DNA from: Flavobacterium aerium
GTDB lineage: Bacteria; Bacteroidota; Bacteroidia; Flavobacteriales; Flavobacteriaceae
Direction: 5' to 3'
Length of the DNA: 64,000 bases
NCBI RefSeq assembly: GCF_030766725.1
Contig: NZ_JARQWR010000008.1
Location: forward strand, 62,001 to 126,000
Made by a program: the position numbers and the translations under genes. Below, one piece after another: positions 1 to 8,421 of the stretch. Numbering within the stretch: position 1 is the stretch's first letter; the number at the start of each line of letters is the position of its first letter. The notes under the pieces are model-generated. The model was not told where the DNA came from, ran no database searches, and saw only the letters and a program-made list of their open reading frames with translations.

Positions 1-2598
1 AACGCTTCAAACAAAGGTTGCGGGCAAGGTTTAGGGCAAATAGGAATTATTGTTACAGGAGTTGGGATTAGTTCCGTTATTATGACGGCAGCTCCTGTGG
101 GATACAATCATACGATGCCTTATAATGTATCTTCTTTTATCAATGAATTTGGAGGTTTCTACATGGACAATCTACTAGAAGGAGCTTATTCATTTGATGT
201 AATAGATAATTGTGGTAATCCTTATTCAATCAATGTTTTAGTGCCTGGATTTGTACCAGATAATTTGGTTGTTACCTTACGTCCCGGTTGCGATATTGGT
301 TTTGGTTCAGTGCGAATGTTAGGGTTAACGAGCCAATTGGAAGAAGTGACTATTACAGAAGCTCCATCGGCATATTCAGTTACGTTACCACATAATGTTT
401 CGGCAAATATTATTGCAAACGGTACATTCTACATGAATACATTACCAGCGGGAACTTACAAATTTGAATCTCGCGACTCTTGTAATTCTTTACGCATGAC
501 AACGGTTACTATTATTGGATACACAATTGCAAAAAATGATATTGTAATTATTGAGAAATGCGGAACTTTCGATATTGACTTAAAACACACGAGTAATTCG
601 GAAGAGATTAATTATTATTGGTTACAGAAATTTGATCCTGTTGCAAATACTTGGGGACATCCAGGTACTGGAGTTGCCTATGCAGAAGGAACACTTCCGA
701 CAGTTACAAATTCGAAGCTTTTAACGAACAATACAATCAATTATAATAACGATTACATTGGAAAATTCAGAGTTATTAAACGTTTCCAAGCATTCCCAAA
801 TGGAGAACCTGGAGGGTTTATGAACTGTATTCCAACTTTAAAAGAATTTACTGTAATTGGTGGGCCAGCAATTGTGGATGCCTATAGTTTTTCATGTGCG
901 GCAAATATGACCGATGTTGTAATTGTAGCAACAGGAGTTCCTCCATTGAAATATAGAATAACGACAAAAAACGGAATACCATTTACAGTAGAAAATGGAA
1001 CAAATAATGTTTTTACGGGGCTTGAGCCTGCAAATTATAATTTTCAGGTAGAAGATATTTGTAATAACATAGTCAACCGTCAGTTTGATGTAACAGTACC
1101 TTTTTCTTTTGAAATTGCAGGATCGTTATGTAATGGACAAAATGGAGCTTTGGCAGTTCCTGATTTTCCTTTTTTAACATACGTATGGTGGAAAGGAAAT
1201 GATACTACAAATATATTGAGTACAAGCAGTTCCTTAGATTTTGCCCCTTTTAATGCAGCTACAGATTATGGAATGTACCATGTCAAGATAACTTCTATTT
1301 ATCCAAATTCATGTATAAATGGAACTTTAGATTATGAAGTGCCAATGAATCATAATAGTCCTAATGCAGGAGATGGAATGACTGTTTCTTATTGTAATAG
1401 CGATATGACTGTTGATTTATTTACGCTCTTAGGAACAACATATGATTCGAATGGTGTATGGACGGAAATTACAACTAGTGGTGTTTTATCTGGAAATACT
1501 TGGACAGCTACAGGATTAGCTGCGGGTACTTATCAATTTAATTATAAAGTAACAGGAGTGTGTAATAATTCGGATGAGACCATTGTAACCGTGCAATTGA
1601 AAGAAGTTCCGGCTAAGCCCGCTATTGATCCAGTAGCGCCAGTGTGTGAAGGAACTACCATTCAGCTTAAAACGATTGCTGTTTCTAATGTGTTATACAC
1701 ATGGACGGGACCAAATGGATATACAGCTTCTGGAGCAAATCCGACGCTTCAAAATGCTACAGTAGGAATGGCAGGTATTTATACTGTCGTAGCAACGCTA
1801 AATGGTTGTGCTTCTGAACCTGAAAGTGTCGAAGTAAAAGTGACTGGAAAGCCTATGTTTAATCTAGGCGGAGCAGATATTGTGATTTGTGAAAAGCAAA
1901 GTGCTATTATCACTGTACATCCAGAAAATAATTACGATTTATCACAGGCTACTTATACATGGTATTATAATAACCAATTAATGAGTGGTATTACTTCGCC
2001 TAGTATTGAGGTTACGGATTTTGGTACTTATATAGTGAAAGTAAATAATAATGGATGTGAAAATGAGCATTCAATTGTCGTTTCAAAAAATCTATATCAG
2101 TTTCCTATCAATGTAACTGGTGGATGTGTTAATGATAATTATATTGTAGGTGTCCATGCGGTAAATGGTTCCTTTAATGAAGCTACAGTTGAATATGAAT
2201 GGACTGGACCAAATGGATTTATAAGTCATATGGCAACAGTAGACATTTCAGGATTAAGCGCAGGAACCTATATTATTACAGTTACCGATGTGGAAGGATG
2301 TTCAGCTACCTCTTCATTAGTTGTTCCTAAAACAAACTGTAAGATACCAAAAGGAGTATCACCGAATAATGATGGATTAAACGATACGTTCGATTTAAGT
2401 GGATTTGATGTGCTGGAATTGAAAATATTCAATAGATATGGAACCGAAGTTTATAAGCAAAGCAACTACATTAATGAATGGAAAGGTCAAGCTTATAATG
2501 GTAATATTCTTCCGGATGCTACGTATTATTATGTGATAAAACTGGCTACAGGTGAAGCAAAAACAGGTTGGGTATATCTAATTACAGAAGACTATTAA
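1..2598 (+). CDS. T9SS type B sorting domain protein, 5'-truncated by window edge
   Basis: Large secreted, probably cell-surface protein. The frame is open from base 1, so the first in-frame ATG at 82 is internal and the gene begins upstream of the window. The visible part is a string of Ig/PKD-like beta modules rich in Asn, Thr and Gly, with 'TGPNG' type motifs repeated. The last ~85 residues begin with CKIPKGVSPNNDGLNDTF and contain FNRYG and W-G-x-x-Y/N-G elements ending in a YYYVI strand. That is the gliding motility-associated C-terminal (type B) sorting domain used for export by the type IX secretion system, whose core genes gldKLMN lie at 39-44 kb. Known of the family: many are adhesins of the SprB class. 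The specific ligand cannot be read from sequence. Confidence 0.85.
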   Translation, partial: NASNKGCGQGLGQIGIIVTGVGISSVIMTAAPVGYNHTMPYNVSSFINEFGGFYMDNLLEGAYSFDVIDNCGNPYSINVLVPGFVPDNLVVTLRPGCDIGFGSVRMLGLTSQLEEVTITEAPSAYSVTLPHNVSANIIANGTFYMNTLPAGTYKFESRDSCNSLRMTTVTIIGYTIAKNDIVIIEKCGTFDIDLKHTSNSEEINYYWLQKFDPVANTWGHPGTGVAYAEGTLPTVTNSKLLTNNTINYNNDYIGKFRVIKRFQAFPNGEPGGFMNCIPTLKEFTVIGGPAIVDAYSFSCAANMTDVVIVATGVPPLKYRITTKNGIPFTVENGTNNVFTGLEPANYNFQVEDICNNIVNRQFDVTVPFSFEIAGSLCNGQNGALAVPDFPFLTYVWWKGNDTTNILSTSSSLDFAPFNAATDYGMYHVKITSIYPNSCINGTLDYEVPMNHNSPNAGDGMTVSYCNSDMTVDLFTLLGTTYDSNGVWTEITTSGVLSGNTWTATGLAAGTYQFNYKVTGVCNNSDETIVTVQLKEVPAKPAIDPVAPVCEGTTIQLKTIAVSNVLYTWTGPNGYTASGANPTLQNATVGMAGIYTVVATLNGCASEPESVEVKVTGKPMFNLGGADIVICEKQSAIITVHPENNYDLSQATYTWYYNNQLMSGITSPSIEVTDFGTYIVKVNNNGCENEHSIVVSKNLYQFPINVTGGCVNDNYIVGVHAVNGSFNEATVEYEWTGPNGFISHMATVDISGLSAGTYIITVTDVEGCSATSSLVVPKTNCKIPKGVSPNNDGLNDTFDLSGFDVLELKIFNRYGTEVYKQSNYINEWKGQAYNGNILPDATYYYVIKLATGEAKTGWVYLITEDY

Positions 2599-2604
2599 TA
2601 TAAA

Positions 2605-2631
2605 AAAAGCTGGACTTAATGTCCAGCTTTT
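2605..2631. terminator. Bidirectional rho-independent terminator between convergent genes
   Basis: Perfect 8-bp stem agctggac (2608-2615) / gtccagct (2621-2628) with loop ttaat, an A-run on the left and a T-run on the right, so it can work on both strands. The loop and right arm contain the stop codon and last codons of the minus-strand ATPase gene that ends at 2616. Confidence 0.8.
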
Positions 2632-3392
2632 AATTCTTTTAGGTGAGCCTCTCGAACTTTTTTGAATAGGTTAGAAGAGTATACGAAATCTATAATAGTT
2701 TGATTTTCTGTGACGAATACTTCTTCTTTATTTCCTTCCCAAGCTTTTAAACCATTTTTAAGGAAAATAATTTTTTCACCAATCTCCATTACAGAGTTCA
2801 TATCGTGTGTATTAATGACAGTTGTAATATTGTATTCTTCTGTGATTTCCTTAATTAAGGTATCAATAAGAATAGAAGTTTCAGGATCTAATCCAGAGTT
2901 CGGTTCATCACAAAATAAGTACTTAGGATTATTAACAATAGCGCGAGCAATTGCAACCCTTTTTTGCATACCTCCAGATATTTCCGAAGGGAATTTGTTA
3001 TGTGCATTTACAAGATTCACACGCTCGAGAACAGCATCAACTCGCTTGTTGATTTCAGTATTCCTTTTGTTAGAGAACATTCGCAATGGAAAACCTACAT
3101 TTTCTGCAACAGTCATGGAGTCGAATAATGCACTTCCCTGGAATACCATCCCAATCTCAGTACGTAATTCTCTTTTTTCATCAGCCGTTAAGTCAGAATA
3201 AATTCTTCCATCAAATGAAATTGTACCTACTTCAGGAGTGTGAATACCCAATAAGGATTTCAGTAAAACGGTTTTACCCGATCCACTCTGTCCAATGATT
3301 AAATTCGTTTTACCGGTTTCAAAAACAGCCGATATTCCTTTTAATATTTTGGTGCCATTAAAGGACTTTTCAATGTTTTCAATTGTAATCAT
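2616..3392 (-). CDS. ABC transporter ATP-binding protein, MlaF-like
   Basis: Cytoplasmic ATPase of an MlaEF-type lipid (phospholipid/organic solvent) transporter. With the start at 3392 the protein has 258 residues: Walker A GQSGSGKT at 34-41, signature SGGMQ at 139-143, Walker B ending CDEP at 161-164 and the switch His at 196. An upstream in-frame ATG (3452) would add 20 residues that overlap the partner gene. The 3392 start is preferred because ATGA here is the start of this gene and the stop of the upstream permease gene, a translational coupling common in such pairs. The family pairs with MlaE in the inner membrane. No MCE-domain (MlaD) gene is next to it. Confidence 0.88.
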   Translation of the reverse strand: MITIENIEKSFNGTKILKGISAVFETGKTNLIIGQSGSGKTVLLKSLLGIHTPEVGTISFDGRIYSDLTADEKRELRTEIGMVFQGSALFDSMTVAENVGFPLRMFSNKRNTEINKRVDAVLERVNLVNAHNKFPSEISGGMQKRVAIARAIVNNPKYLFCDEPNSGLDPETSILIDTLIKEITEEYNITTVINTHDMNSVMEIGEKIIFLKNGLKAWEGNKEEVFVTENQTIIDFVYSSNLFKKVREAHLKELKAGH

Positions 3393-4129
3393 GAGCTTAA
3401 CAATAATTGTGTTAAAATATAATTTGCTAGAATAATAACAACACTGGTCCATACGAATGAAACAGTACTGGCTTTTCCTACTTCAAGAGCTCCACCTTTC
3501 ATGTAGAATCCATGGAAAGAAGGAATTGTAGCTAGAACTAAAGCAAAAACAAATGTTTTAACAAATGCATATACAATATGGAAAGGTATAAATTCCATTT
3601 GAAGACCATTGATAAAATCTGTACTAGAAGCAAATCCGCCATATACACCAGCCATCCATCCACCGAGTATTCCAAGGAACATGGCAATAGCAATTAGAAA
3701 TGGATAAAGCATCAAAGCAACTATTTTTGGGAATATAAGGTAATTCAAAGCATTAACCCCCATTACCTCAAGAGCATCAATTTGTTCTGTTACACGCATG
3801 GTTCCAATACTAGAGGTAATATATGAACCTACTTTTCCCGCCATAATAATGGAGATGAAAGTAGGAGCAAACTCTAATATAACAGATTGTCTTGTTGCAA
3901 AACCAATAAGCGCTTTTGGAATTAAAGGATTGGTTAAGTTCAATGCCGTTTGAATGGCAACTACCCCTCCTACGAAAAAGGCGATAAATGCTACGATACC
4001 TAGAGATCCAATAATTAAATCATCTACTTCTTTAAAGATTAATCGACGCATGACGGACCACTTTGTTGGTTTGTTGAAGATTTCTTTCAACATCAAAAAG
4101 TATTTTCCTATTTGTTCTAAATATTTCAT
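3389..4129 (-). CDS. MlaE family ABC transporter permease
   Basis: Inner-membrane permease of 246 residues, the usual size of the MlaE/YrbE family. It has about five hydrophobic segments after an amphipathic N-terminus and the conserved stretch around GKVGSYITSSIGTMRVTEQI (about residues 98-117) with EQIDAL(E)VMG. It shares 4 bp with the downstream ATPase gene, so the two are almost certainly made together. Known of the family: retrograde or anterograde phospholipid movement between inner and outer membrane. The substrate here is inferred from family only. Confidence 0.88.
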   Translation of the reverse strand: MKYLEQIGKYFLMLKEIFNKPTKWSVMRRLIFKEVDDLIIGSLGIVAFIAFFVGGVVAIQTALNLTNPLIPKALIGFATRQSVILEFAPTFISIIMAGKVGSYITSSIGTMRVTEQIDALEVMGVNALNYLIFPKIVALMLYPFLIAIAMFLGILGGWMAGVYGGFASSTDFINGLQMEFIPFHIVYAFVKTFVFALVLATIPSFHGFYMKGGALEVGKASTVSFVWTSVVIILANYILTQLLLSS

Positions 4130-4203
4130 TTACTTGATAAATAATGGCTAAAATACCAAATTTTATTGGTTTTCTAGTTGAGATTTTTAAAGGTTTATTT
4201 TTT

Positions 4204-5052
4204 TTAAAAAAGTTTAGACTTCATTTTTTGCCAACGATATTGACGAATAAATTTTCCCTGCTCTTTATCAACCAGATAGGGATGGTTGTTCTTTTTGGCT
4301 TTTAAAAAGCCAAGAATATAATCGATGAATAGGAAAGGCTTTTTTTTCATGGTAGCCAATTTCAAAGACGCAATAGTTGTTATGATAAAACCGTAACGAA
4401 GACTATAAAAAGCTTCTCCTTGTTTATAGCGGGCTGTTTTGTTATAGTTTGCTCCTGTAGGTTTTAGGTGTTTTACTTTTAATGAAGTATCCGTTACAAT
4501 TTTCCAATTGTAGTATTTAGCGAGTAATTCATCTACAGTATCCCAACCCATGGCGGTTTTTAGTTTGCCAATTTGAAGAAAACATTCTTTTCGATATGCT
4601 TTAAAAGCACCACGAATATGATCCTTGTCGGTTAAATTCTCGAGGATCCATTCCTTGTTTTTTTCTATATATGCAAAACCTCCAACCATTCCGATTTTTG
4701 AATCTGCTTTAAAGTGATTTACTATGGTTTCAAAATAATTTAAAGGCAATATTAAATCAGCATCCAGTTTTATAATAATATCATAGTTTTCATCCAGCAA
4801 GGCATAACCCTTATTGAAAGCCTGAATAACTTTACTACCCGGCATGTGTGCTTCAGTAGAACTAATATTTAATAACTGTATCCAAGAGTGATTTTTACAA
4901 TAACTTTCTACAACAGTGGCAGTGTTATCGGTGGAATGATCATTGACGACGATTACTTGAGTAGGTAGTACAGTTTGTTGCACTAAAGAGTCCAAAGTTA
5001 GCTTAATGTACTCGGCTTCGTTGTGCGCAGGGATGACAATATAGAATCTCAT
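4204..5052 (-). CDS. Glycosyltransferase family 2
   Basis: 282 residues with a GT-A fold. The N-terminus MRFYIVIPAHNEAEYI is the nucleotide-sugar binding start of GT2 enzymes, VVNDHSTDNT follows at about 35-44, and KLDADLILP (about 95-103) holds the metal-binding Asp-x-Asp. No transmembrane anchor is obvious. It follows the methyltransferase gene by a single base, within a minus-strand run starting with a ketoacyl synthase gene, so it probably modifies a lipid or surface glycan made by that run. Donor and acceptor are unknown. Confidence 0.85.
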   Translation of the reverse strand: MRFYIVIPAHNEAEYIKLTLDSLVQQTVLPTQVIVVNDHSTDNTATVVESYCKNHSWIQLLNISSTEAHMPGSKVIQAFNKGYALLDENYDIIIKLDADLILPLNYFETIVNHFKADSKIGMVGGFAYIEKNKEWILENLTDKDHIRGAFKAYRKECFLQIGKLKTAMGWDTVDELLAKYYNWKIVTDTSLKVKHLKPTGANYNKTARYKQGEAFYSLRYGFIITTIASLKLATMKKKPFLFIDYILGFLKAKKNNHPYLVDKEQGKFIRQYRWQKMKSKLF

Positions 5053-5053
5053 T

Positions 5054-5575
5054 TTATATTCTTTCTGCGTAAATAATATAATAACGCGGAGTGAATTGAC
5101 GTAATAAAGGTCGGATGCCCAGTTTTTTTACAGGATTAGTCCATTTTTCACGATCAATAATTTTCCATCCTGTTTTTTCCAATAACCAGTCCAATTGCCA
5201 ATCTTCAAATTCGTGATAATGACGATCCCATAAGTCGGTTTTGCTTCGGTAAGCGGGACTGAACCATAAACGCAATGGAACAGAGATTACTAATTTGTCT
5301 GATTTTATGTTTTTTAGAATAGTATATGGATTTAGCAAATGCTCAAAAATCTCAAAAGCAGTAAGGACATTATAGTTCCCGTTTTGAAGAACAGTCTGGT
5401 CTTCATCTAAATCTTCACCCTGAGTATTTAAAACCGAAAATCCTTCTTCTCGCATAATGAGTGAAAAAGGATTTTCTACTCCCAAATCTAAAATTGAATC
5501 AGATTGTGGAATATGTTTTCTTAAAAATTCTAAAGTATGTTTGTATCTTTTATTTGGAAACGTTTTTTCGTACAT
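5054..5575 (-). CDS. Small class I SAM-dependent methyltransferase-like protein
   Basis: 173 residues. SILDLGVENPFS (about 27-38) resembles motif I of Rossmann methyltransferases, though with Glu-Asn where the glycines usually lie, and NVLTAFEIFEHLLNPYTIL (about 70-88) is the post-II region typical of the methyltransferase-11/23 group. The gene sits 2 bp after the ketoacyl synthase and 1 bp before the glycosyltransferase, so it is translationally linked to both. Substrate unknown; the altered glycine loop leaves some doubt whether it is an active methyltransferase. Confidence 0.7.
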   Translation of the reverse strand: MYEKTFPNKRYKHTLEFLRKHIPQSDSILDLGVENPFSLIMREEGFSVLNTQGEDLDEDQTVLQNGNYNVLTAFEIFEHLLNPYTILKNIKSDKLVISVPLRLWFSPAYRSKTDLWDRHYHEFEDWQLDWLLEKTGWKIIDREKWTNPVKKLGIRPLLRQFTPRYYIIYAERI

Positions 5576-5577
5576 AG

Positions 5578-6639
5578 TTAATATCTGTAAACGAAAGCAT
5601 TGATGTTCATACCAGCGCCAACGGATGCAAAGATAATAACATCTCCTTTATTTAGATGCTGATTTTCAATTTTTCCTTTCGTTAATAAATCAAATAAGGT
5701 AGGTACAGTAGCAACACTACTATTTCCCAATTTATGAATACTCATAGGCATAATGTCTTTTGGCGCTTTTTGGCCATGAAGCTTATAGAAACGATCAATA
5801 ATTGCTTCGTCCATTTTTTCATTGGCCTGATGAATTAGTATCTTTTTTACTTTATCAATAGCGATTCCGCTTTTGTCCAAACTACTTTTCATCGCTTTGG
5901 GAACTTCGTTTAAAGCAAATTCATAGATTTTTCGCCCCGCCATTTTTATGTAACGCGTGTCTGGATGAAGGTCTTTATTGAAGGAGTTTCCAAAATATAA
6001 GAAGTAAGCTTCATCGTATGAAAATGTAGCATTCTCATATGCTAACAATCCTTCTTGGTCATTTGTTGTGAGTTCTACTACAGAAGCACCAGCACCATCA
6101 GAATAAATCATAGAATCACGATCATGCATATCTACTACACGCGATAATGTTTCTGCACCAATAACTAAACAACGCTTTGCCATGCCCGATTTTATATAGG
6201 CAGAAGCCTGTAGCATACCTTCTATCCAGCCAGGGCAACCGAAAAGGATATCATAAGCCACACATTGTGGATTTTTGATGCGTAATTTATGTTTTACACG
6301 AGAAGCTAAGCTTGGAATCATATCCGATTGGATTGTACCATGTTGAACATCTCCAAAATTATGAGCTAGAATAATATAATCAATTGTTTCAGGGTCTATC
6401 TGAGCACATTCAATTGCTTTTTGAGCAGCAATAAATGCAATATCAGAAGTTGTTAAATGATCCTCAACATAGCGGCGTTCTTCAATACCAGTAATCATTT
6501 TGAATTTGTCAATCACAACATCATTAGTATGCCCAAAAGCAGTACCGTCTTCATTTAAAAAGATATGTTTATTAAAATCCTGATTGGCGACCTTTACTTC
6601 TGGAATATAGCTTCCAGATCCAATTATTTTTATATTCAT
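5578..6639 (-). CDS. 3-oxoacyl-ACP synthase III family protein (FabH-like)
   Basis: Thiolase-fold condensing enzyme of 353 residues, slightly longer than FabH (~320). The catalytic triad is visible: Cys135 in ILFGCPGW, His270 in LIHQANEKM and Asn306 in KLGNSSVATVPTLF. It is the first gene of a minus-strand set with methyltransferase, glycosyltransferase and the MlaEF pair. Known of the family: such stand-alone KAS III paralogues start fatty acids or make ketones, aryl polyenes or other secondary lipids. Its link to surface lipid synthesis is inference from context. A distinct housekeeping fabH probably exists elsewhere. Confidence 0.85.
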   Translation of the reverse strand: MNIKIIGSGSYIPEVKVANQDFNKHIFLNEDGTAFGHTNDVVIDKFKMITGIEERRYVEDHLTTSDIAFIAAQKAIECAQIDPETIDYIILAHNFGDVQHGTIQSDMIPSLASRVKHKLRIKNPQCVAYDILFGCPGWIEGMLQASAYIKSGMAKRCLVIGAETLSRVVDMHDRDSMIYSDGAGASVVELTTNDQEGLLAYENATFSYDEAYFLYFGNSFNKDLHPDTRYIKMAGRKIYEFALNEVPKAMKSSLDKSGIAIDKVKKILIHQANEKMDEAIIDRFYKLHGQKAPKDIMPMSIHKLGNSSVATVPTLFDLLTKGKIENQHLNKGDVIIFASVGAGMNINAFVYRY

Positions 6640-6778
6640 TGTAGATATTATGATATTTCTATGCTAATTTAGAGATAAATAATTCATGTTGTTTACGAAA
6701 TTTAGTATGCGCGCATATAATTATGAATTAAGCAATATACTAATGTGGTAAATGTGAATAAGTCAGTAAATTAATATA

Positions 6779-7159
6779 TTATTGCTGATTTGTGTTATGT
6801 AATTTGATTTGCATGACAGTTGCAATTGATAATGCCCGTGTTTTAATTTTTTCTGCATTGTCTCCTTTATACAGTAGATCAACAGTTGAATTAAATGTAG
6901 CGAGCCAAGTAGCAAAGTGACTTTCTGTTAATTTCATTTTTTGATTTAAATTCAGATGTATTTCAAGAACGTTTCTATTGTAATTTCCTTTATGAAAAAG
7001 AGATTGTTCCCAAAAATCAACAATTATTGCGAGATGCTCTTCCATATTAATTTGTGCAACCTCGGTAAAAATATAATTTATCGAATTATCAATAAGGAGT
7101 TTCGAATAGAAAGCAGACATTAAAGTTTCTATTTCCTTTCTTGAGGTGATATCTTCCAT
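6779..7159 (-). CDS. Group III truncated haemoglobin
   Basis: 126 residues with the all-helical 2/2 globin pattern of group III: an N-terminal FYSKLL helix, the MEEHLAIIVDFWEQSLFHKGNYNRNV section around residues 39-64, and LTESHFATWLATFNSTVD (about 77-94), in which the His before Phe is the likely haem-binding proximal residue. It stands alone, between two genes of other function. Known of the family: haem proteins that bind O2, NO or related ligands; the physiological role is uncertain. Confidence 0.85.
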   Translation of the reverse strand: MEDITSRKEIETLMSAFYSKLLIDNSINYIFTEVAQINMEEHLAIIVDFWEQSLFHKGNYNRNVLEIHLNLNQKMKLTESHFATWLATFNSTVDLLYKGDNAEKIKTRALSIATVMQIKLHNTNQQ

Positions 7160-7191
7160 GGGGATGAAGGTAATAAATAATTAATGTTGGA

Positions 7192-7199
7192 CAAAGTTA
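7192..7199 (-). promoter_or_regulatory. Bacteroidota -7 element upstream of the truncated haemoglobin gene
   Basis: On the minus strand the bases read TAACTTTG, a perfect TAnnTTTG, 33 bp before the start codon at 7159. No TTG is found 19 bp further upstream, so only the -7 half is supported. Confidence 0.35.
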
Positions 7200-7389
7200 A
7201 TACAGTGAAAATGCTAATAAAATATAGATTGTAATGCATCGTCTGAGGTTGTAACGCTTGATTTTATCTATAGATGTGATATTTTAGTGTTGATGCTCTG
7301 TGTTTTGTTAAAAATGGATGATATAAATTAATTCAGCCAAGAATAGTATCAATTAATTTTACTTCCTTTGTCTTGTAAATGATCAGTAA

Positions 7390-8421
7390 ATGGGAAAGAA
7401 AATAACGCTTCTTGTACTTGGGTTTTTGCTTTTGATGGCAGGATGTTCCAAACCAAAAGAAGTAAGCACGTCATTTTATCTTTGGAAGAGTATATTGAAA
7501 AAAGAAGATGTTGATAGAAAGTATATGGAGGCTTTGCATACTCAAAAATTATATTTTCGTTTTTTTGATATCGATAATAAAGGAAATGGGGCAATACCTG
7601 TCGGTGAAATTAAGAAATTTGAAGAGCTACAATTTCCGGCGATACCCGTTGTGCCTGTCATATTTATTACGAATAGAACCTTTGAAAATATTTCTCAAAC
7701 AGAATTAGATACATTGGCCAATCGTACGGTGAAAAAGATTGATGGATTATACAATAGAATTTTTAAAACTTTTCCATCGGCATATCAGTTTGATTGTGAT
7801 TGGACGGCAGGAACAAAAGAAAACTATTTCACATTTTTGAGGTTGATTAAAAAGAAGCGAACAGCTGCACATTTGAGTTGTACAATTCGTTTGCATCAAG
7901 TTAAGTTTTATAAGAAGACTGGTATTCCACCAGTAGACAGAGGTGTCTTAATGTACTATGCTTCTTCTGAACCGACAGATTTTAAAGCTAAAAATTCAAT
8001 TTTAGATAATAAAGAAGCTTCGAAGTATATACAAAATATGGAAACCTATCAATTGCCATTAGATATTGCATTGCCTTTGTATAGTTGGGGAATTGTACAG
8101 AATACTTTTGGTAAAATAAAATTGATTAATGGCGTTCGAAATTCAGAGTTAAAAGCAAATCCTTCTCTTTACAAAGAAGAAGGCGAAAACTTTTACCGCG
8201 TAGTAGAACCTCATTATTTAAAAGGAATGTGGCTGAATAAAGATTTCAAAATAAAAGTGGAAGAAGTAGAGGAGTCTACATTGATTGAAGCGGCTAAAAC
8301 ACTAAAGCATAAACTAAATAATGACAAAATTGAAATCATATTCTATCATTTAGATCAAGAGATTTTAAAACACTATTCAACGGATAAATTACAAACTATA
8401 CTAAATATTTTTTCATCATGA
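7390..8421 (+). CDS. Lipoprotein of unknown function
   Basis: 343 residues with a lipoprotein signal, lipobox LMAGC with Cys19, so probably lipid-anchored. The body alternates hydrophobic beta strands and helices (KLYFRFFDID, IPVVPVIFITN, AYQFDCDW, HLSCTIRLHQV, DRGVLMYYA, LDIALPLYSWG), which suggests an alpha/beta barrel like that of glycoside-hydrolase-type proteins. This is inference, and no catalytic residue can be named with confidence. The stop overlaps the start of the next gene (ATGA at 8418-8421), so the two products are likely made in matched amounts and work together. Confidence 0.7.
   Translation: MGKKITLLVLGFLLLMAGCSKPKEVSTSFYLWKSILKKEDVDRKYMEALHTQKLYFRFFDIDNKGNGAIPVGEIKKFEELQFPAIPVVPVIFITNRTFENISQTELDTLANRTVKKIDGLYNRIFKTFPSAYQFDCDWTAGTKENYFTFLRLIKKKRTAAHLSCTIRLHQVKFYKKTGIPPVDRGVLMYYASSEPTDFKAKNSILDNKEASKYIQNMETYQLPLDIALPLYSWGIVQNTFGKIKLINGVRNSELKANPSLYKEEGENFYRVVEPHYLKGMWLNKDFKIKVEEVEESTLIEAAKTLKHKLNNDKIEIIFYHLDQEILKHYSTDKLQTILNIFSS

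Noticed and set aside
2710..3201. 163-codon plus-strand frame
   Set aside because: Lies entirely within the MlaF-like ATPase gene on the other strand, whose motifs are complete; no promoter or homology signs.
7349..7594. 81-codon minus-strand frame
   Set aside because: Antisense to the start of the lipoprotein gene, which has a clear lipobox and coding bias.
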